Assembly: GCA_963839525.1 (NCBI GenBank)
Contig: CAWIVJ010000013.1
Span: 62,001 to 126,000 of the forward strand
Reading direction: 5' to 3'
DNA from: CAWIVJ01 sp963839525
GTDB taxonomy: Bacteria > Cyanobacteriota > Vampirovibrionia > Gastranaerophilales > Gastranaerophilaceae
Length of the DNA: 64,000 nt
Position 1 is the first letter of the stretch; each line of letters opens with the position of its first letter. A program made the position numbers and the translations under genes. Shown here piece after piece: positions 8,712-17,785 of this stretch. The notes beneath the pieces were generated by a model, which worked only from the letters and a program-made list of their open reading frames with translations, searched no databases and was not told where the DNA came from.

Positions 8712-9353
8712 CTAATTATAACTGCTCACCAGTCCTTGTACAATCAAAGCCCAACCATCGACCGCTATGAAGATTAAGAGCTTAAACGGAAGCGAAATAA
8801 TCGTCGGCGACAGCATAAACATCCCCAAAGCAAGCAGAATGTTTGCAACGACTAAATCTAATACAATGAAAGGAACAAAGATTATAAAACCGATTTCAAA
8901 GGCTGTTTTTAGTTCACTTACTATAAAGGCAGGAGCAATTTGCCAGATTGTAAGTTCATCAGGAGATTTTGGCGGTGTTTTTTGTGAAAGCGATACAAAA
9001 AACTCTAAGTCACTCTGACGGGTTTGTTTCATCATAAATTCTTTTAAAGGTTTTGCTCCTTCCGTAATAGCCAAAACCATGTTTCCTGTTTTTTTGTATG
9101 GAACTTGGCCTACATCATACATTTTTTGAAAAACCGATCCCATCGTATAAAAAGTTAAAATTATTGATAAGCCGATTATTACAATTGCGGGTGGAACTTG
9201 TTGAGTTCCTAATGCGGTTTTTAACATGGAAAATACTATAACAAATCTTAAAAAACTTGTCATACAACTAAAAACAAACGGCAATAGCGAAAATGCCGTC
9301 ATTACTATTAACATTTGTATAACCGGGTTTATATCTTTCAGTACATTTTCCAT
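8712..9353 (-). CDS. fliP: flagellar biosynthetic protein FliP
   Basis: A 213-residue core subunit of the flagellar export gate. Family hallmarks are visible: TSFLRFVIVFSMLKTALGTQ near residues 30-50, PPAIVIIGLSIILTF, and FIIFVPFIVLDLVVANILLA followed by MFMLSPTIISLPFKLLIF near the C-terminus. There are four or so membrane helices. Many proteobacterial FliP proteins have a cleaved signal peptide; this one has a short hydrophilic start (MENVLKDINPVI) and no obvious cleavage site, like the shorter forms. It is 23 bases upstream of fliQ and downstream of fliO. Confidence 0.95.
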   Translation of the reverse strand: MENVLKDINPVIQMLIVMTAFSLLPFVFSCMTSFLRFVIVFSMLKTALGTQQVPPAIVIIGLSIILTFYTMGSVFQKMYDVGQVPYKKTGNMVLAITEGAKPLKEFMMKQTRQSDLEFFVSLSQKTPPKSPDELTIWQIAPAFIVSELKTAFEIGFIIFVPFIVLDLVVANILLALGMFMLSPTIISLPFKLLIFIAVDGWALIVQGLVSSYN

Positions 9354-9408
9354 TTATTAAATCCTTATTCACAAGCAAGTAACGAAAGGTTAAGAGATGT
9401 AATATTTT

Positions 9409-9822
9409 TTAACCTTCACTTCTTAACTTTTTTGCCAATTCCCTCATTACGGGTCCTTTTTTAGCCTTCTCTTTGTTAAAATCTATTATTGAAGAAAATT
9501 CATCCAGACTTTCCACCCCGTCAAAACTCTTTAATTTTGTGCTTTTGTCTTCTCTTAAGATTTTATTTTCCTGTTTTTCATCCAATTTAGCAATTAAGGT
9601 AGTTCTGTCAATATCTGCAGCGATTAAAAAATTTTCGTTTTTAGTTTTTATTACATAAAGAGTTTTTCTCGGAGAAAGTTTAATGCTGTCTTCGATTTTT
9701 AACATCGATGATTTTTTTGAGAAGAAATTATTTGAGCATTTTTTAAAGACAAAAAGTGCTGCAAAAATTATTCCAACCATTGCCATGGTGTATATTGAAA
9801 AACTTATTAGATAACTTGTCAT
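9409..9822 (-). CDS. fliO: FliO-like flagellar export chaperone
   Basis: A 137-residue protein with one N-terminal membrane helix (about residues 5-27) and a small cytoplasmic domain containing KIEDSIKLSPRKTLYVIKTK, matching the FliO/FliZ pattern (beta strands around 'LSPRKTLYVIK'). FliO helps assemble the FliP-FliR complex. The charged C-terminal half is poorly conserved in this family. A strong GGGAGG site precedes the ATG. Its position immediately before fliP is the classical one and carries much of the weight of the call, because FliO is weakly conserved. Confidence 0.8.
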   Translation of the reverse strand: MTSYLISFSIYTMAMVGIIFAALFVFKKCSNNFFSKKSSMLKIEDSIKLSPRKTLYVIKTKNENFLIAADIDRTTLIAKLDEKQENKILREDKSTKLKSFDGVESLDEFSSIIDFNKEKAKKGPVMRELAKKLRSEG

Positions 9823-9863
9823 TTTTCCTCCCTTTTCGAGTAGAATCTATTTTTTACTTCCAT

Positions 9864-11018
9864 CTAGATATCTTGATCATCCAGTTCAAAATCACTGTAG
9901 TCAAATTCCTCTTCAGAACTTTCATCAGTTTCAGGAGTTATTCTTTCTTCTTCGATTTCTTCGGGAGGCTGGGTTATTTGTTCTGCCTGTTTTTTCTCAG
10001 AAGCGAAAACTTCATCTATTCTGACGCCGTATCTGTCATTAATTATCACTAGCTCACCTTTTGCTATGGTTTTATTTTCAACTTTTAAAGAAATTTTGTT
10101 ATCATAAACCGAGCTTAAATCTAAAACCAAACCTTGTTCAATGTTTCTCAATTCCCCAAGTGTTATTTTGACTTTTTCAAACTCTGCTCCCATTTCTATT
10201 TGAATGTCATCCCATAAATCTTGGGATAAAGAATTTTCTTCCATATTATGCCCTCCGTTGTCATTACCGATTGATGTTATTAAGCCCGGATTAGGGGTAA
10301 TTTTAAAATCTTTTTCATAATCACCGTAAATAAGTTTCATTGAATTAATATCACTGTTTTCAAAAATAACTATGTCTTCTTTTTCTAAATTTTTAAGTTC
10401 TTTCAAGTAAAATTTTGTTGTTCCGACTTTTATTTTTACATCCAACTTGCTTGTTTTGAAATTTGATATATCGATTTTTTCTTCTTCTTTCATTTCGATT
10501 GGCTCAGGGGAAAGTAAAACTTGCGGCAGAGAAACTATCAGTTTTGCACTGATATCGGATTCTTTTTCTTTAATCAAAAAAGTTAAATGAATCATATCAA
10601 AGTTTTTTCTTTTTTTACTTGCAGACGGCGGAGATAATAAAAACTTTGATATGTTGTTATATAAATAATCATTAAAAGAGCTTATTATTTTTGCTTCTAA
10701 TTCTGTTATGCTTGTAAGGTCAAATTTTTTGTTTTTTCCTAAAATTTTGTCTAAGATTGTTCTTACAGTACCTTCAGAACATCTGAAAAAAACGTCATGT
10801 TGTTTATCAATTCGGATTTTAGTTACAAAATAATCACTGCCTTGAAATAAAACGTTTATATTTTTGCTTACGGAAATCAGATTTAAAGAAAAAACATCTG
10901 TGAAAAATTCATCTGTAGCAAGCTGAATTGAAGGTAGAAATGATTGATGAAACCAATTGTACTGTTTGTACAATTCGTCTTTTGAAATTATTTCCGTTTC
11001 GGTTTTTACTTTACTCAA
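9864..11018 (-). CDS. flagellar motor switch protein with two SpoA domains (FliN/FliM-like)
   Basis: A 384-residue protein starting at TTG (11018) behind an AGGGA site. The C-terminal half holds two SpoA (surface presentation of antigens) domains: a divergent one near residues 185-245 (DVKIKVGTTKFYLKELKNL) and a good one near 275-345 (EKVKITLGELRNIEQGLVLD, with KGELVIINDRYGVRIDEV). The N-terminal 180 residues resemble a degenerate FliM/CheC-like middle domain, and the tail is acidic (DESSEEEFDYSDFELDD). One protein with paired SpoA modules recalls FliY or YscQ/HrcQ. Given fliO-R downstream I call it the C-ring switch component. A non-flagellar type III system cannot be fully excluded from this window alone. 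Confidence 0.82.
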   Translation of the reverse strand: MSKVKTETEIISKDELYKQYNWFHQSFLPSIQLATDEFFTDVFSLNLISVSKNINVLFQGSDYFVTKIRIDKQHDVFFRCSEGTVRTILDKILGKNKKFDLTSITELEAKIISSFNDYLYNNISKFLLSPPSASKKRKNFDMIHLTFLIKEKESDISAKLIVSLPQVLLSPEPIEMKEEEKIDISNFKTSKLDVKIKVGTTKFYLKELKNLEKEDIVIFENSDINSMKLIYGDYEKDFKITPNPGLITSIGNDNGGHNMEENSLSQDLWDDIQIEMGAEFEKVKITLGELRNIEQGLVLDLSSVYDNKISLKVENKTIAKGELVIINDRYGVRIDEVFASEKKQAEQITQPPEEIEEERITPETDESSEEEFDYSDFELDDQDI

Positions 11019-11172
11019 AACTCTATCCCTGCAAAATGCCTAATCCCCAACAATAGAATAAAACTTATGCTAAAATTTCACATCAACTGTTTGTTGTATA
11101 TTTGGGGTAAATTATGAATGATAGAAATATTTTTTACGGTTTTCATTATATTATTTTTTTACATTTCTTAAA

Positions 11173-11202
11173 TTAACAGGCTTACTTTCTTCATGGTAAA
11201 AT
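11173..11202 (+). promoter_or_regulatory. sigma70-type promoter for lysS
   Basis: TTAACA (11173-11178) and TAAAAT (11197-11202) are separated by 18 bases and lie just before the AGGAGA site of lysS. Confidence 0.5.
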
Positions 11203-11227
11203 GTTATTAAGAATAGGAGAAAAATTT

Positions 11228-12718
11228 ATGAATACTACACACGAATCAACATCGCCAAAAGAAAATATCAGGCAGGGAAGGATACAAAAACTTACTGATT
11301 TAGTAGATAAAGGAATAAATCCATATCCTTATTCTTATAATAAGGATACAAATGCAAAAGATTTGCAGGACAAATACAAAGATTTACCGATTGGAGAAGA
11401 AACCGAAGATTATTGCTCAATTGCAGGACGTGTAATGGCAATGAGAAACTCCGGAATGTTTATCGATTTAATGGACGATACCGGAAAAATTCAGGTTTTT
11501 TGCCACAAAGAAAATATGTCCGAAGAAGATCTTAAAACACTTAAATTAATAGATATAGGCGATATAATAGGCTTTTACGGTTCAATCAGAAGAACACCGC
11601 GTGGCGAACTTTCTATCAAAGCAAAAAATTACAGACTTTTATCAAAGTCTCTTTTGTCTTTGCCGGAAAAATTCCATGGTCTTACTGATATTGAAACACG
11701 TTACCGTCAAAGATATGTTGATTTGATTGTTAATGAAGAGGCTAGAAATGTACTGCGAAAAAGAAGTTTAATTATTCAAAAAATTAGAGAATACCTTACA
11801 AATCAAGGCTTTTTAGAAGTTGAAACACCTATGCTTCAACCTCAGGCAGGCGGAGCAAATGCAAGACCTTTTGTAACACATCATAATACTCTTGATATGG
11901 AAATGTTTTTAAGAATTGCTCCGGAACTTTATTTAAAAAGACTTATGGTCGGCGGCTTAAGTGAGAAAATTTTTGAAATCAATAGATGCTTCAGAAACGA
12001 AGGTATAGATACAAGGCATAATCCTGAATTCACTTTACTTGAGCTTTATCAGGCTTATGTTGATTATAACGAAATGATGGCTTTAACTGAAAATATGGTA
12101 AGCTCAATAGCTCAAGAGGTTTTGGGAACAATGAAAATTCAATATGGTGATAAAGAAATCGACCTTACTCCGCCATGGGACAGAAAAACAATGCTCGGAG
12201 CGATTAAAGAATACACAGGTATTGATTTTAATTCTTACTTTACGGCTAAAGAAGCTGCTGAACAAGCAGAAAGAATGGGTGTTCACGTAGAAGAAACAGA
12301 TAATTGGGGACAAGTTCTGGATAAGATTTTTGAAGAAAAAGTTGAACCTAATTTAATTCAGCCTATTCATATTATTGACTATCCTCGTGATATTTCGCCT
12401 TTAGCAAAAATTCACAGAGATAATGACAGGTTAACAGAAAGATTTGAATCAAGAATAAATGGATGGGAAGTAGCAAATGCTTTTTCTGAGCTTACAGACC
12501 CGATTGACCAGAGATACCGTTTTGAAATTCAAGCAAAAGCAAAAGCAGCAGGCGATGAAGAAGCTTGCGATATTGATGAAGATTATATTCAGGCGCTTGA
12601 ATATGGACTGCCTCCAACAGGCGGTTTGGGTATAGGTATTGACAGACTGGTAATGCTTTTAACTAATTCTCAGTCAATTAGAGATGTTATTGCTTTCCCT
12701 ACAATGAAAAAAGTTTAA
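11228..12718 (+). CDS. lysS: lysyl-tRNA synthetase, class II
   Basis: A 496-residue class II lysyl-tRNA synthetase, charging tRNA-Lys in the cytoplasm. The ATG at 11228 is chosen because AGGAGA lies 7 bases before it; an upstream ATG at 11201 has no such site. An N-terminal OB-fold anticodon-binding domain (about 45-150) is followed by the catalytic core. Motif 1 is seen at FLEVETPMLQPQAGGANARP, motif 2 at FRNEGIDTRHNPEFTLLELY and motif 3 at GLGIGIDRLVMLLT. Length is normal and no residue appears missing. It is a single gene with its own promoter, converging on the amidohydrolase gene. Confidence 0.97.
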   Translation: MNTTHESTSPKENIRQGRIQKLTDLVDKGINPYPYSYNKDTNAKDLQDKYKDLPIGEETEDYCSIAGRVMAMRNSGMFIDLMDDTGKIQVFCHKENMSEEDLKTLKLIDIGDIIGFYGSIRRTPRGELSIKAKNYRLLSKSLLSLPEKFHGLTDIETRYRQRYVDLIVNEEARNVLRKRSLIIQKIREYLTNQGFLEVETPMLQPQAGGANARPFVTHHNTLDMEMFLRIAPELYLKRLMVGGLSEKIFEINRCFRNEGIDTRHNPEFTLLELYQAYVDYNEMMALTENMVSSIAQEVLGTMKIQYGDKEIDLTPPWDRKTMLGAIKEYTGIDFNSYFTAKEAAEQAERMGVHVEETDNWGQVLDKIFEEKVEPNLIQPIHIIDYPRDISPLAKIHRDNDRLTERFESRINGWEVANAFSELTDPIDQRYRFEIQAKAKAAGDEEACDIDEDYIQALEYGLPPTGGLGIGIDRLVMLLTNSQSIRDVIAFPTMKKV

Positions 12719-12770
12719 ATTATTTAATTTGAAATCGTCTTTGAGATGAAAAATTATATAGTTAATACAG

Positions 12771-13802
12771 TCAATCCAATTCTTTTAACCCTTTAATAAA
12801 GCTATGCCCGTTTTTTTGCAAGTCTTGAATATCATATCCTCCTTCAAGTACAGCAAGAACAGGAATTTGTAATTCCCCGCACATAAGCGCTATTTCTTTA
12901 TAAAAATCTGTTGTGAGATTAAAATCGCCTATAAGATCTTTAACAAAAGTGTCAAAACCAATAGATAAAACAAGAGAATCAGCTTGAAATTCTTTTATTT
13001 TTTTAAGAGCAAATTTCAAATGTTCCCTATATTCATCATTTTCTATTCCTTTAGGCAGAGGGATATTTAAGTTAGCGCCGAGTCCTAATCTTTGACCTTT
13101 TTCATCCTCAAACCCGGAAAAATACGGAAAATACTGTCCCGGATGACCGTGTATAGATACATAAAAAACATTTGCCTGATCATAAAAAATATCCTGTGTG
13201 CCGTTTCCATGGTGAAAATCAACGTCTAAAATTGCTACACGAGATTCATTTTTTGCAATATAGTTTGCAGCCGCTGCTGCATTATTAAATATACAATACC
13301 CGCCGAAAAAATTATAGCCGGCGTGATGTCCCGGTGGTCGGCTTAGTGAAAATACGACCCTTTCTTTTTTGTTTACAATAAGTTCTGCGCCTGTTAAAGC
13401 AACATCAACAGAGGCTTTTGCGGATTTGTAAGTATTATGGTCTATTTCAATCCCGACATCAAAACAATAATACCCTGCTTTTTTAAGATTTATTTTAGGG
13501 TGTTCACTAAATTTAGGGGTAAAATCCCTATAAAGCGAAACGTGTGGAAATACGGATTCATTTTCAGCCAAATCCTCACAAGATTTAACATAATCAACCA
13601 TGTCAGAATCCATAACCGCTTTAAGATATTCAAGAGGATATTCGTTTGGTGTCATTAACATATACTCCATTCCATCTTTTATAATTTCTTTTTTGATTAT
13701 TTCTGCCCGGATATTTTTTTCCTGATAAGGAATTAATTTCCCCTCACTCCATTCGTGTTGGGGATGATGCAGCTTCTCTTTTTCCGAATAAATTATTTTC
13801 AC
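12771..13802 (-). CDS. histone deacetylase / acetylpolyamine amidohydrolase family protein
   Basis: A 343-residue zinc-dependent deacetylase of the arginase/deacetylase fold. It has the catalytic His pair H159-H160 in RPPGHHAG, the zinc ligands Asp and His in ILDVDFHHGNGT, the third ligand Asp in LSIGFDTF, and LAVLEGGYD at the C-terminus, which carries the glycine-rich loop before the active site. The extended N-terminal region (residues 1-100) matches acetylpolyamine amidohydrolases more than acetoin-utilisation AcuC. The substrate (acetylpolyamine, acetyl-lysine or another N-acyl amine) cannot be set from sequence alone. It is divergent from the ATP-grasp/peptidase fusion gene. Confidence 0.85.
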   Translation of the reverse strand: MKIIYSEKEKLHHPQHEWSEGKLIPYQEKNIRAEIIKKEIIKDGMEYMLMTPNEYPLEYLKAVMDSDMVDYVKSCEDLAENESVFPHVSLYRDFTPKFSEHPKINLKKAGYYCFDVGIEIDHNTYKSAKASVDVALTGAELIVNKKERVVFSLSRPPGHHAGYNFFGGYCIFNNAAAAANYIAKNESRVAILDVDFHHGNGTQDIFYDQANVFYVSIHGHPGQYFPYFSGFEDEKGQRLGLGANLNIPLPKGIENDEYREHLKFALKKIKEFQADSLVLSIGFDTFVKDLIGDFNLTTDFYKEIALMCGELQIPVLAVLEGGYDIQDLQKNGHSFIKGLKELD

Positions 13803-13952
13803 TTATTTATCTCCGTTTATGTTTAAATTTTTATATTAAGATTTTATATAAAAAATTTAACCCCACAAATTGCTTAATACCTTTATCTAATGAATAATTT
13901 ATGCGGTTTTGTTTTAATTTTAAAGACGGATAATCTTAGAAAGCGGCAAGAA

Positions 13953-16088
13953 ATGCGCATAACATTAGCCTATAATCTTAGAACTAAAGATACAGAGGAA
14001 CAAGCTGAATTACTTCTTCCGGGAGATATTGCACATATATACCAGACATTAAAAGATTTAAAGCACACTGTTACACCTGTAGAAGTTTCAGGAAAAGCTG
14101 ATGAAATTATTGAAAAACTGGTTAAATCAAAACCTGATTTTATTTTCAACATAGCAGAAGGTGTCAACGGCGAAGCCAGAGAAGCATTTTATCCTATGAT
14201 TTATGAGAATCTGGATATTCCCTTTACTGGCAGCAAAGCATCTTTATTACTTTTGAGTTTGAATAAACATTTAACAAAATCTGTTCTTGAAGCACAAGGT
14301 ATAAATGTGCCCAAAGGAGTCTTAATAACAAATGAAAACAGACATATTCCCGATAAGCTTAAATACCCTTTAATTATAAAACCGAATACAGAAGGTTCAA
14401 GCAAAGGTATTACTCAGGAATCGGTGGTTAATAACAAAAATGATTGTAAAAAAAGATTAGATGAACTTTTAGAAAAATATCCTTCCGGAATTATTGTTGA
14501 AGAATTTATATACGGCAGAGAACTAACAGTCCCTATGCTGGAAGCTTTTCCGGGACAAATCCTTTGTATCGTTGAACATATTTTTGACCTTAACGCAATG
14601 AATGCAAAGTATAATATTTATGATTTTGATTCCAAATTTAACAAAAATAAAAATAAAGTCAAAATTGTATGTCCGGCAGAACTTAATAAAAATGAATATG
14701 ACAAAATTATAGAAATATCAAAACGAATTTTTAAAATTATGAATTGCAAAGATTTTGGCAGAATTGATATAAGGTTAAGTAAAGACGGTATTCCATATTT
14801 CATTGAAATAAATCCGCTGCCTTCGCTGTTGCTCAATGCTTCTTTAACAGAGGCAGCAAAATGCAAAGGTATAAGTTATAAAAATGTTATAGATTTAATT
14901 CTCAAGTCTGCGACTCGTAATTATAAACTAAATAAATCACAAAATAACATAAATGAAAATATAAAAGATTTTCAGGTACAGATGAGGCCGACACTGAGAG
15001 AAGCCGGCATTTCTATAGGATATTTTAAACCGGGGCCAAACAATGCTATTAATGATGTAAAAGGGGTTAAAGTAGGTCATTTTACCCGCCTTCAAACGCA
15101 CGAAGAAATCCCGGGAATATCTGAATCAAGTTGCGTTAGAACAGGAGTAACAGCTGTTCTGCCTGTTGAAGGAAATATTTTTGACAATCCAATACCTGCA
15201 GGAGGCTTTGTATTAAATGGCATTGGAGAAATGGCAGGAATTACACAAGTGCTTGAATGGGAATGGCTTGAAACCCCTATATTACTTTGCAATACCATGT
15301 CTGTAGGCCGTGTGCATGACGGTGTCATAACTTATATGCTTGAAAAATATCCTTCTATTGTAAAAAACAGAAAAGTAATTATACCTGTAATTGGTGAAAC
15401 TAACGATTCATTTTTAAACGATTATCATTTGCGTACGGTATCTGCTCCGGATGTAAAGCGTGCTATGAATAATGCAAAATCAGGACCTGTAAAGCAGGGC
15501 TCTATAGGTGCGGGAACAGGAATGACTTCATTTGACTTTGCGGGTGGAATAGGAACTTCATCAAGGGTATTATCGCCCGAAGACGGAGGCTATACTTTAG
15601 GCGTATTAGTTCTCTCTAATCTTGGTAAAATGCGTAATTTAACAATTGACGGAATGTTAGTCGGCAGGGAATTAGACAAAATATTTTCTAATACAAAACG
15701 ACGAGCCGATGATTTGGGCTCAATTATTGTTGTAGTTGCAACAGATGCACCTTTATTGTCCAGTCAATTAAATCGTATTTCTAAACGTGCTGCATTAGGA
15801 CTGGGCAGAGTAGGGTCTCATGCCCGTACTACAAGCGGTGAAATAGTAATTTCTTTCAGTACCGGCAATCAGGTCAATAGAGAAAAATTAAATAAGGAAA
15901 AATATTTAAACCTGAGATTTGCGACCGACAAGATAGTAAATCTGCTTTACGAAGCTGTAATAGAAGCTGTGGAAGAAGCAGTTGTTAACGCTATGTTTTG
16001 CTCTTCAGGTATGAGCGGCTGCCGTGGAAATTACAGTCCGGCTATACCGCACAATGAAGTAATTAATATGCTAAAAAATGAAAGATAA
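13953..16088 (+). CDS. fusion of D-Ala-D-Ala-ligase-like ATP-grasp enzyme and DmpA (S58) aminopeptidase
   Basis: A 711-residue two-domain protein from the ATG at 13953 (MRITLAYNLR); an ATG at 13890 adds 21 unlikely residues. Residues about 1-310 form a D-Ala-D-Ala-ligase-type ATP-grasp domain (YPLIIKPNTEGSSKGI, GIIVEEFIYGRELTVPM, and the Mg-binding FIEINPLPSL). After a polar linker (about 320-345), residues 346-711 are a complete DmpA/beta-peptidyl aminopeptidase of family S58, starting MRPTLREAGI, with GAGTGMTSFDFAGGIGTSSR. The autocleavage and nucleophile site is Gly589-Ser590 in LGSIIVVVATDAPL. One half would make an amide bond with ATP and the other cleaves N-terminal amide bonds. Substrates are unknown. 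Joining the two in one frame is supported by continuous coding without a break. Confidence 0.85.
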   Translation: MRITLAYNLRTKDTEEQAELLLPGDIAHIYQTLKDLKHTVTPVEVSGKADEIIEKLVKSKPDFIFNIAEGVNGEAREAFYPMIYENLDIPFTGSKASLLLLSLNKHLTKSVLEAQGINVPKGVLITNENRHIPDKLKYPLIIKPNTEGSSKGITQESVVNNKNDCKKRLDELLEKYPSGIIVEEFIYGRELTVPMLEAFPGQILCIVEHIFDLNAMNAKYNIYDFDSKFNKNKNKVKIVCPAELNKNEYDKIIEISKRIFKIMNCKDFGRIDIRLSKDGIPYFIEINPLPSLLLNASLTEAAKCKGISYKNVIDLILKSATRNYKLNKSQNNINENIKDFQVQMRPTLREAGISIGYFKPGPNNAINDVKGVKVGHFTRLQTHEEIPGISESSCVRTGVTAVLPVEGNIFDNPIPAGGFVLNGIGEMAGITQVLEWEWLETPILLCNTMSVGRVHDGVITYMLEKYPSIVKNRKVIIPVIGETNDSFLNDYHLRTVSAPDVKRAMNNAKSGPVKQGSIGAGTGMTSFDFAGGIGTSSRVLSPEDGGYTLGVLVLSNLGKMRNLTIDGMLVGRELDKIFSNTKRRADDLGSIIVVVATDAPLLSSQLNRISKRAALGLGRVGSHARTTSGEIVISFSTGNQVNREKLNKEKYLNLRFATDKIVNLLYEAVIEAVEEAVVNAMFCSSGMSGCRGNYSPAIPHNEVINMLKNER

Positions 16089-16182
16089 TTAAGTATAAGC
16101 AACAAAATTTATTGTGAAATATTAAAAATCTTTGAATTGTAACAATTTCAGAAGATGTTGATGGTATAAATATCAACAAATT

Positions 16183-16314
16183 CTAATTTATTAACCTTAT
16201 TATATGTGTAGGTTTGTTTAGAACTTTTAATTTATTGCTTAAACCCACGCCAGCTACCCAAAGAACTTCTGAATCTTTGCAAAGTAAAATTAACCCATCC
16301 TTTTCATGCCTGGG
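16183..16314 (-). pseudogene. tilS: displaced C-terminal part of TilS
   Basis: In the frame offset by one base, the reverse strand reads PRHEKDGLILLCKDSEVLWV, then AGVGLSNKLKVLNKPTHI, ending at a TAG (16183-16185). This is the standard end of TilS and joins the 16304-17536 frame exactly if one T of the GTTTCCC run is removed. It is listed separately so that the gene's true extent (16183-17536) is clear. Confidence 0.8.
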
Positions 16315-17536
16315 AAACACCTTTAGCATTTAAGTATTTTTTAAGCTTCATTTTTCCTGTCATTCCGAAAGGAGTTATAAAATCACCTTCTCTGCGCGTT
16401 CTTATGGTCAAATTTAAGCTGGTATTATCAAGATTTATGTAAGCAAACAAGGCGTTTTCGCTTGGAAATTTAAAATTTTCATCGCCGGTATATTTTTCAA
16501 GCGAAAACGCCTTGCCTTCTGAAAAAAGCCATTTACCTTCGGTTTTTATTGAAATTTCATTTTTATTTTTTTCACTTTTTGTTTTTGTAATCAGGTAGAT
16601 ATATTTTGAGTTGACAAAAAGCCATAAATCACTTGTAAGAGAGTATCTTGAACCGGATTTTGAATTAAAATTATTTTTAATAAATTCTAAAATATTCTCA
16701 ATTTTTTTACCGTTATATTCAAGATTTTTTTCTACACAAATATCATAAATTACTTTTTTCATAACATCTTCTGAAAGATTTTTGAATTTTTTCGTTAAAA
16801 TTTTTTCATCTTGAAAAAGGTCCTTTTTAATAAGCGAGATATATTCATCAACAATATTTGTCTGACTAATCGCCAAATTAGCAAGGGATATTATGGATTT
16901 TTCCGCATGAAAATTTATTTCGTCAAAAAGCGGCATGATTTTGTGCCTGATAAAATTTCTTTTATAATTGATATCTAAATTTGAAGAATCTACATTAGCA
17001 ATAAGCCCTTTAGAGTTGCAATAATCTTCAATTTTTTTGCGCGAAATCGTCAACAAAGGTCTATAGACAGGAGTTTTATCCAATAATCTTTTTTCGGGAA
17101 TCCCCTGTAATCCTTTTATTCCTGTTCCTTTTATAATTCTGTAAATTAATGTTTCAGCATTATCCGTACGGTTGTGGGCTGTAAAAATAGAACTGTTCGG
17201 GTAATTTTTTGCGTGTTTGAGAAAGAAGTTGTATCTTGCTTCTCTTGCAAAGATCTCTGTTTTTTGTCCGGTTTCTTCAAGTATTTCGGAAATATATTCT
17301 ATATTATTTTTTTCACAGAATTCTTTGCAATTTTGCTCCTCTTTTAATGATTCTTCTCCCCGCCAGTTATGATTAAGGTGAAGGGCAATAAGCTTAAATT
17401 CATATTTTTCGGAAAGTTTATTTAAAATATCAAGCAAACACAAAGAATCACAGCCACCGGAAAACCCGGCTAAAAAAGTATTATTGGCATTATTTAATTC
17501 GTATTTTTCTAAAAATTTTTCAACCGTATCAATCAT
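16304..17536 (-). CDS. tilS: tRNA(Ile)-lysidine synthase, 3' end frameshifted
   Basis: A 410-residue reading frame for TilS, which converts C34 of the AUA-reading tRNA-Ile to lysidine with ATP. The PP-loop signature SGGCDS is at residues 26-31, HLNHNWRGEES near 75 and AHNRTDNAETLIYRIIKGTG near 125, followed by the TilS substrate-binding and C-terminal domains (TRREGDFITPFGMTGKMKLK). The frame stops early after NAKGVSQA. The missing last part of the C-terminal domain is present in the next frame downstream (16183-16314), so one extra base (the TTT run, plus-strand AAA at 16315-16317) accounts for the break. TilS is normally essential, so a sequencing error, a very recent mutation or frameshifting during translation are all possible. 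Confidence 0.9.
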   Translation of the reverse strand: MIDTVEKFLEKYELNNANNTFLAGFSGGCDSLCLLDILNKLSEKYEFKLIALHLNHNWRGEESLKEEQNCKEFCEKNNIEYISEILEETGQKTEIFAREARYNFFLKHAKNYPNSSIFTAHNRTDNAETLIYRIIKGTGIKGLQGIPEKRLLDKTPVYRPLLTISRKKIEDYCNSKGLIANVDSSNLDINYKRNFIRHKIMPLFDEINFHAEKSIISLANLAISQTNIVDEYISLIKKDLFQDEKILTKKFKNLSEDVMKKVIYDICVEKNLEYNGKKIENILEFIKNNFNSKSGSRYSLTSDLWLFVNSKYIYLITKTKSEKNKNEISIKTEGKWLFSEGKAFSLEKYTGDENFKFPSENALFAYINLDNTSLNLTIRTRREGDFITPFGMTGKMKLKKYLNAKGVSQA

Positions 17537-17785
17537 AATCTAAGAATAGCATCTTTCCTCTTTTTTATTATTACCCATTTTAACACATATAGATTTGAGC
17601 ATGAACTTAGTTTGATGTTTTATCAAATAGTTTATTACTCACATGGACTATTGATAGTTTGTTGATTTTTATTTAAACTTCTAAGAAATTTAACAATTTT
17701 TTTTTTACGGGTTTTTATATACCCAAAAGGAAGTAAAAGATTTCTTAATGTTAAATGAGACCAGCCATATTAAAAAAGGAAGTAG

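Noticed and set aside
7357..11018. Non-flagellar type III secretion system
   Set aside because: The export genes fit both, but fliO and the switch-O-P-Q-R order point to a flagellum; no needle, secretin or effector genes are seen.
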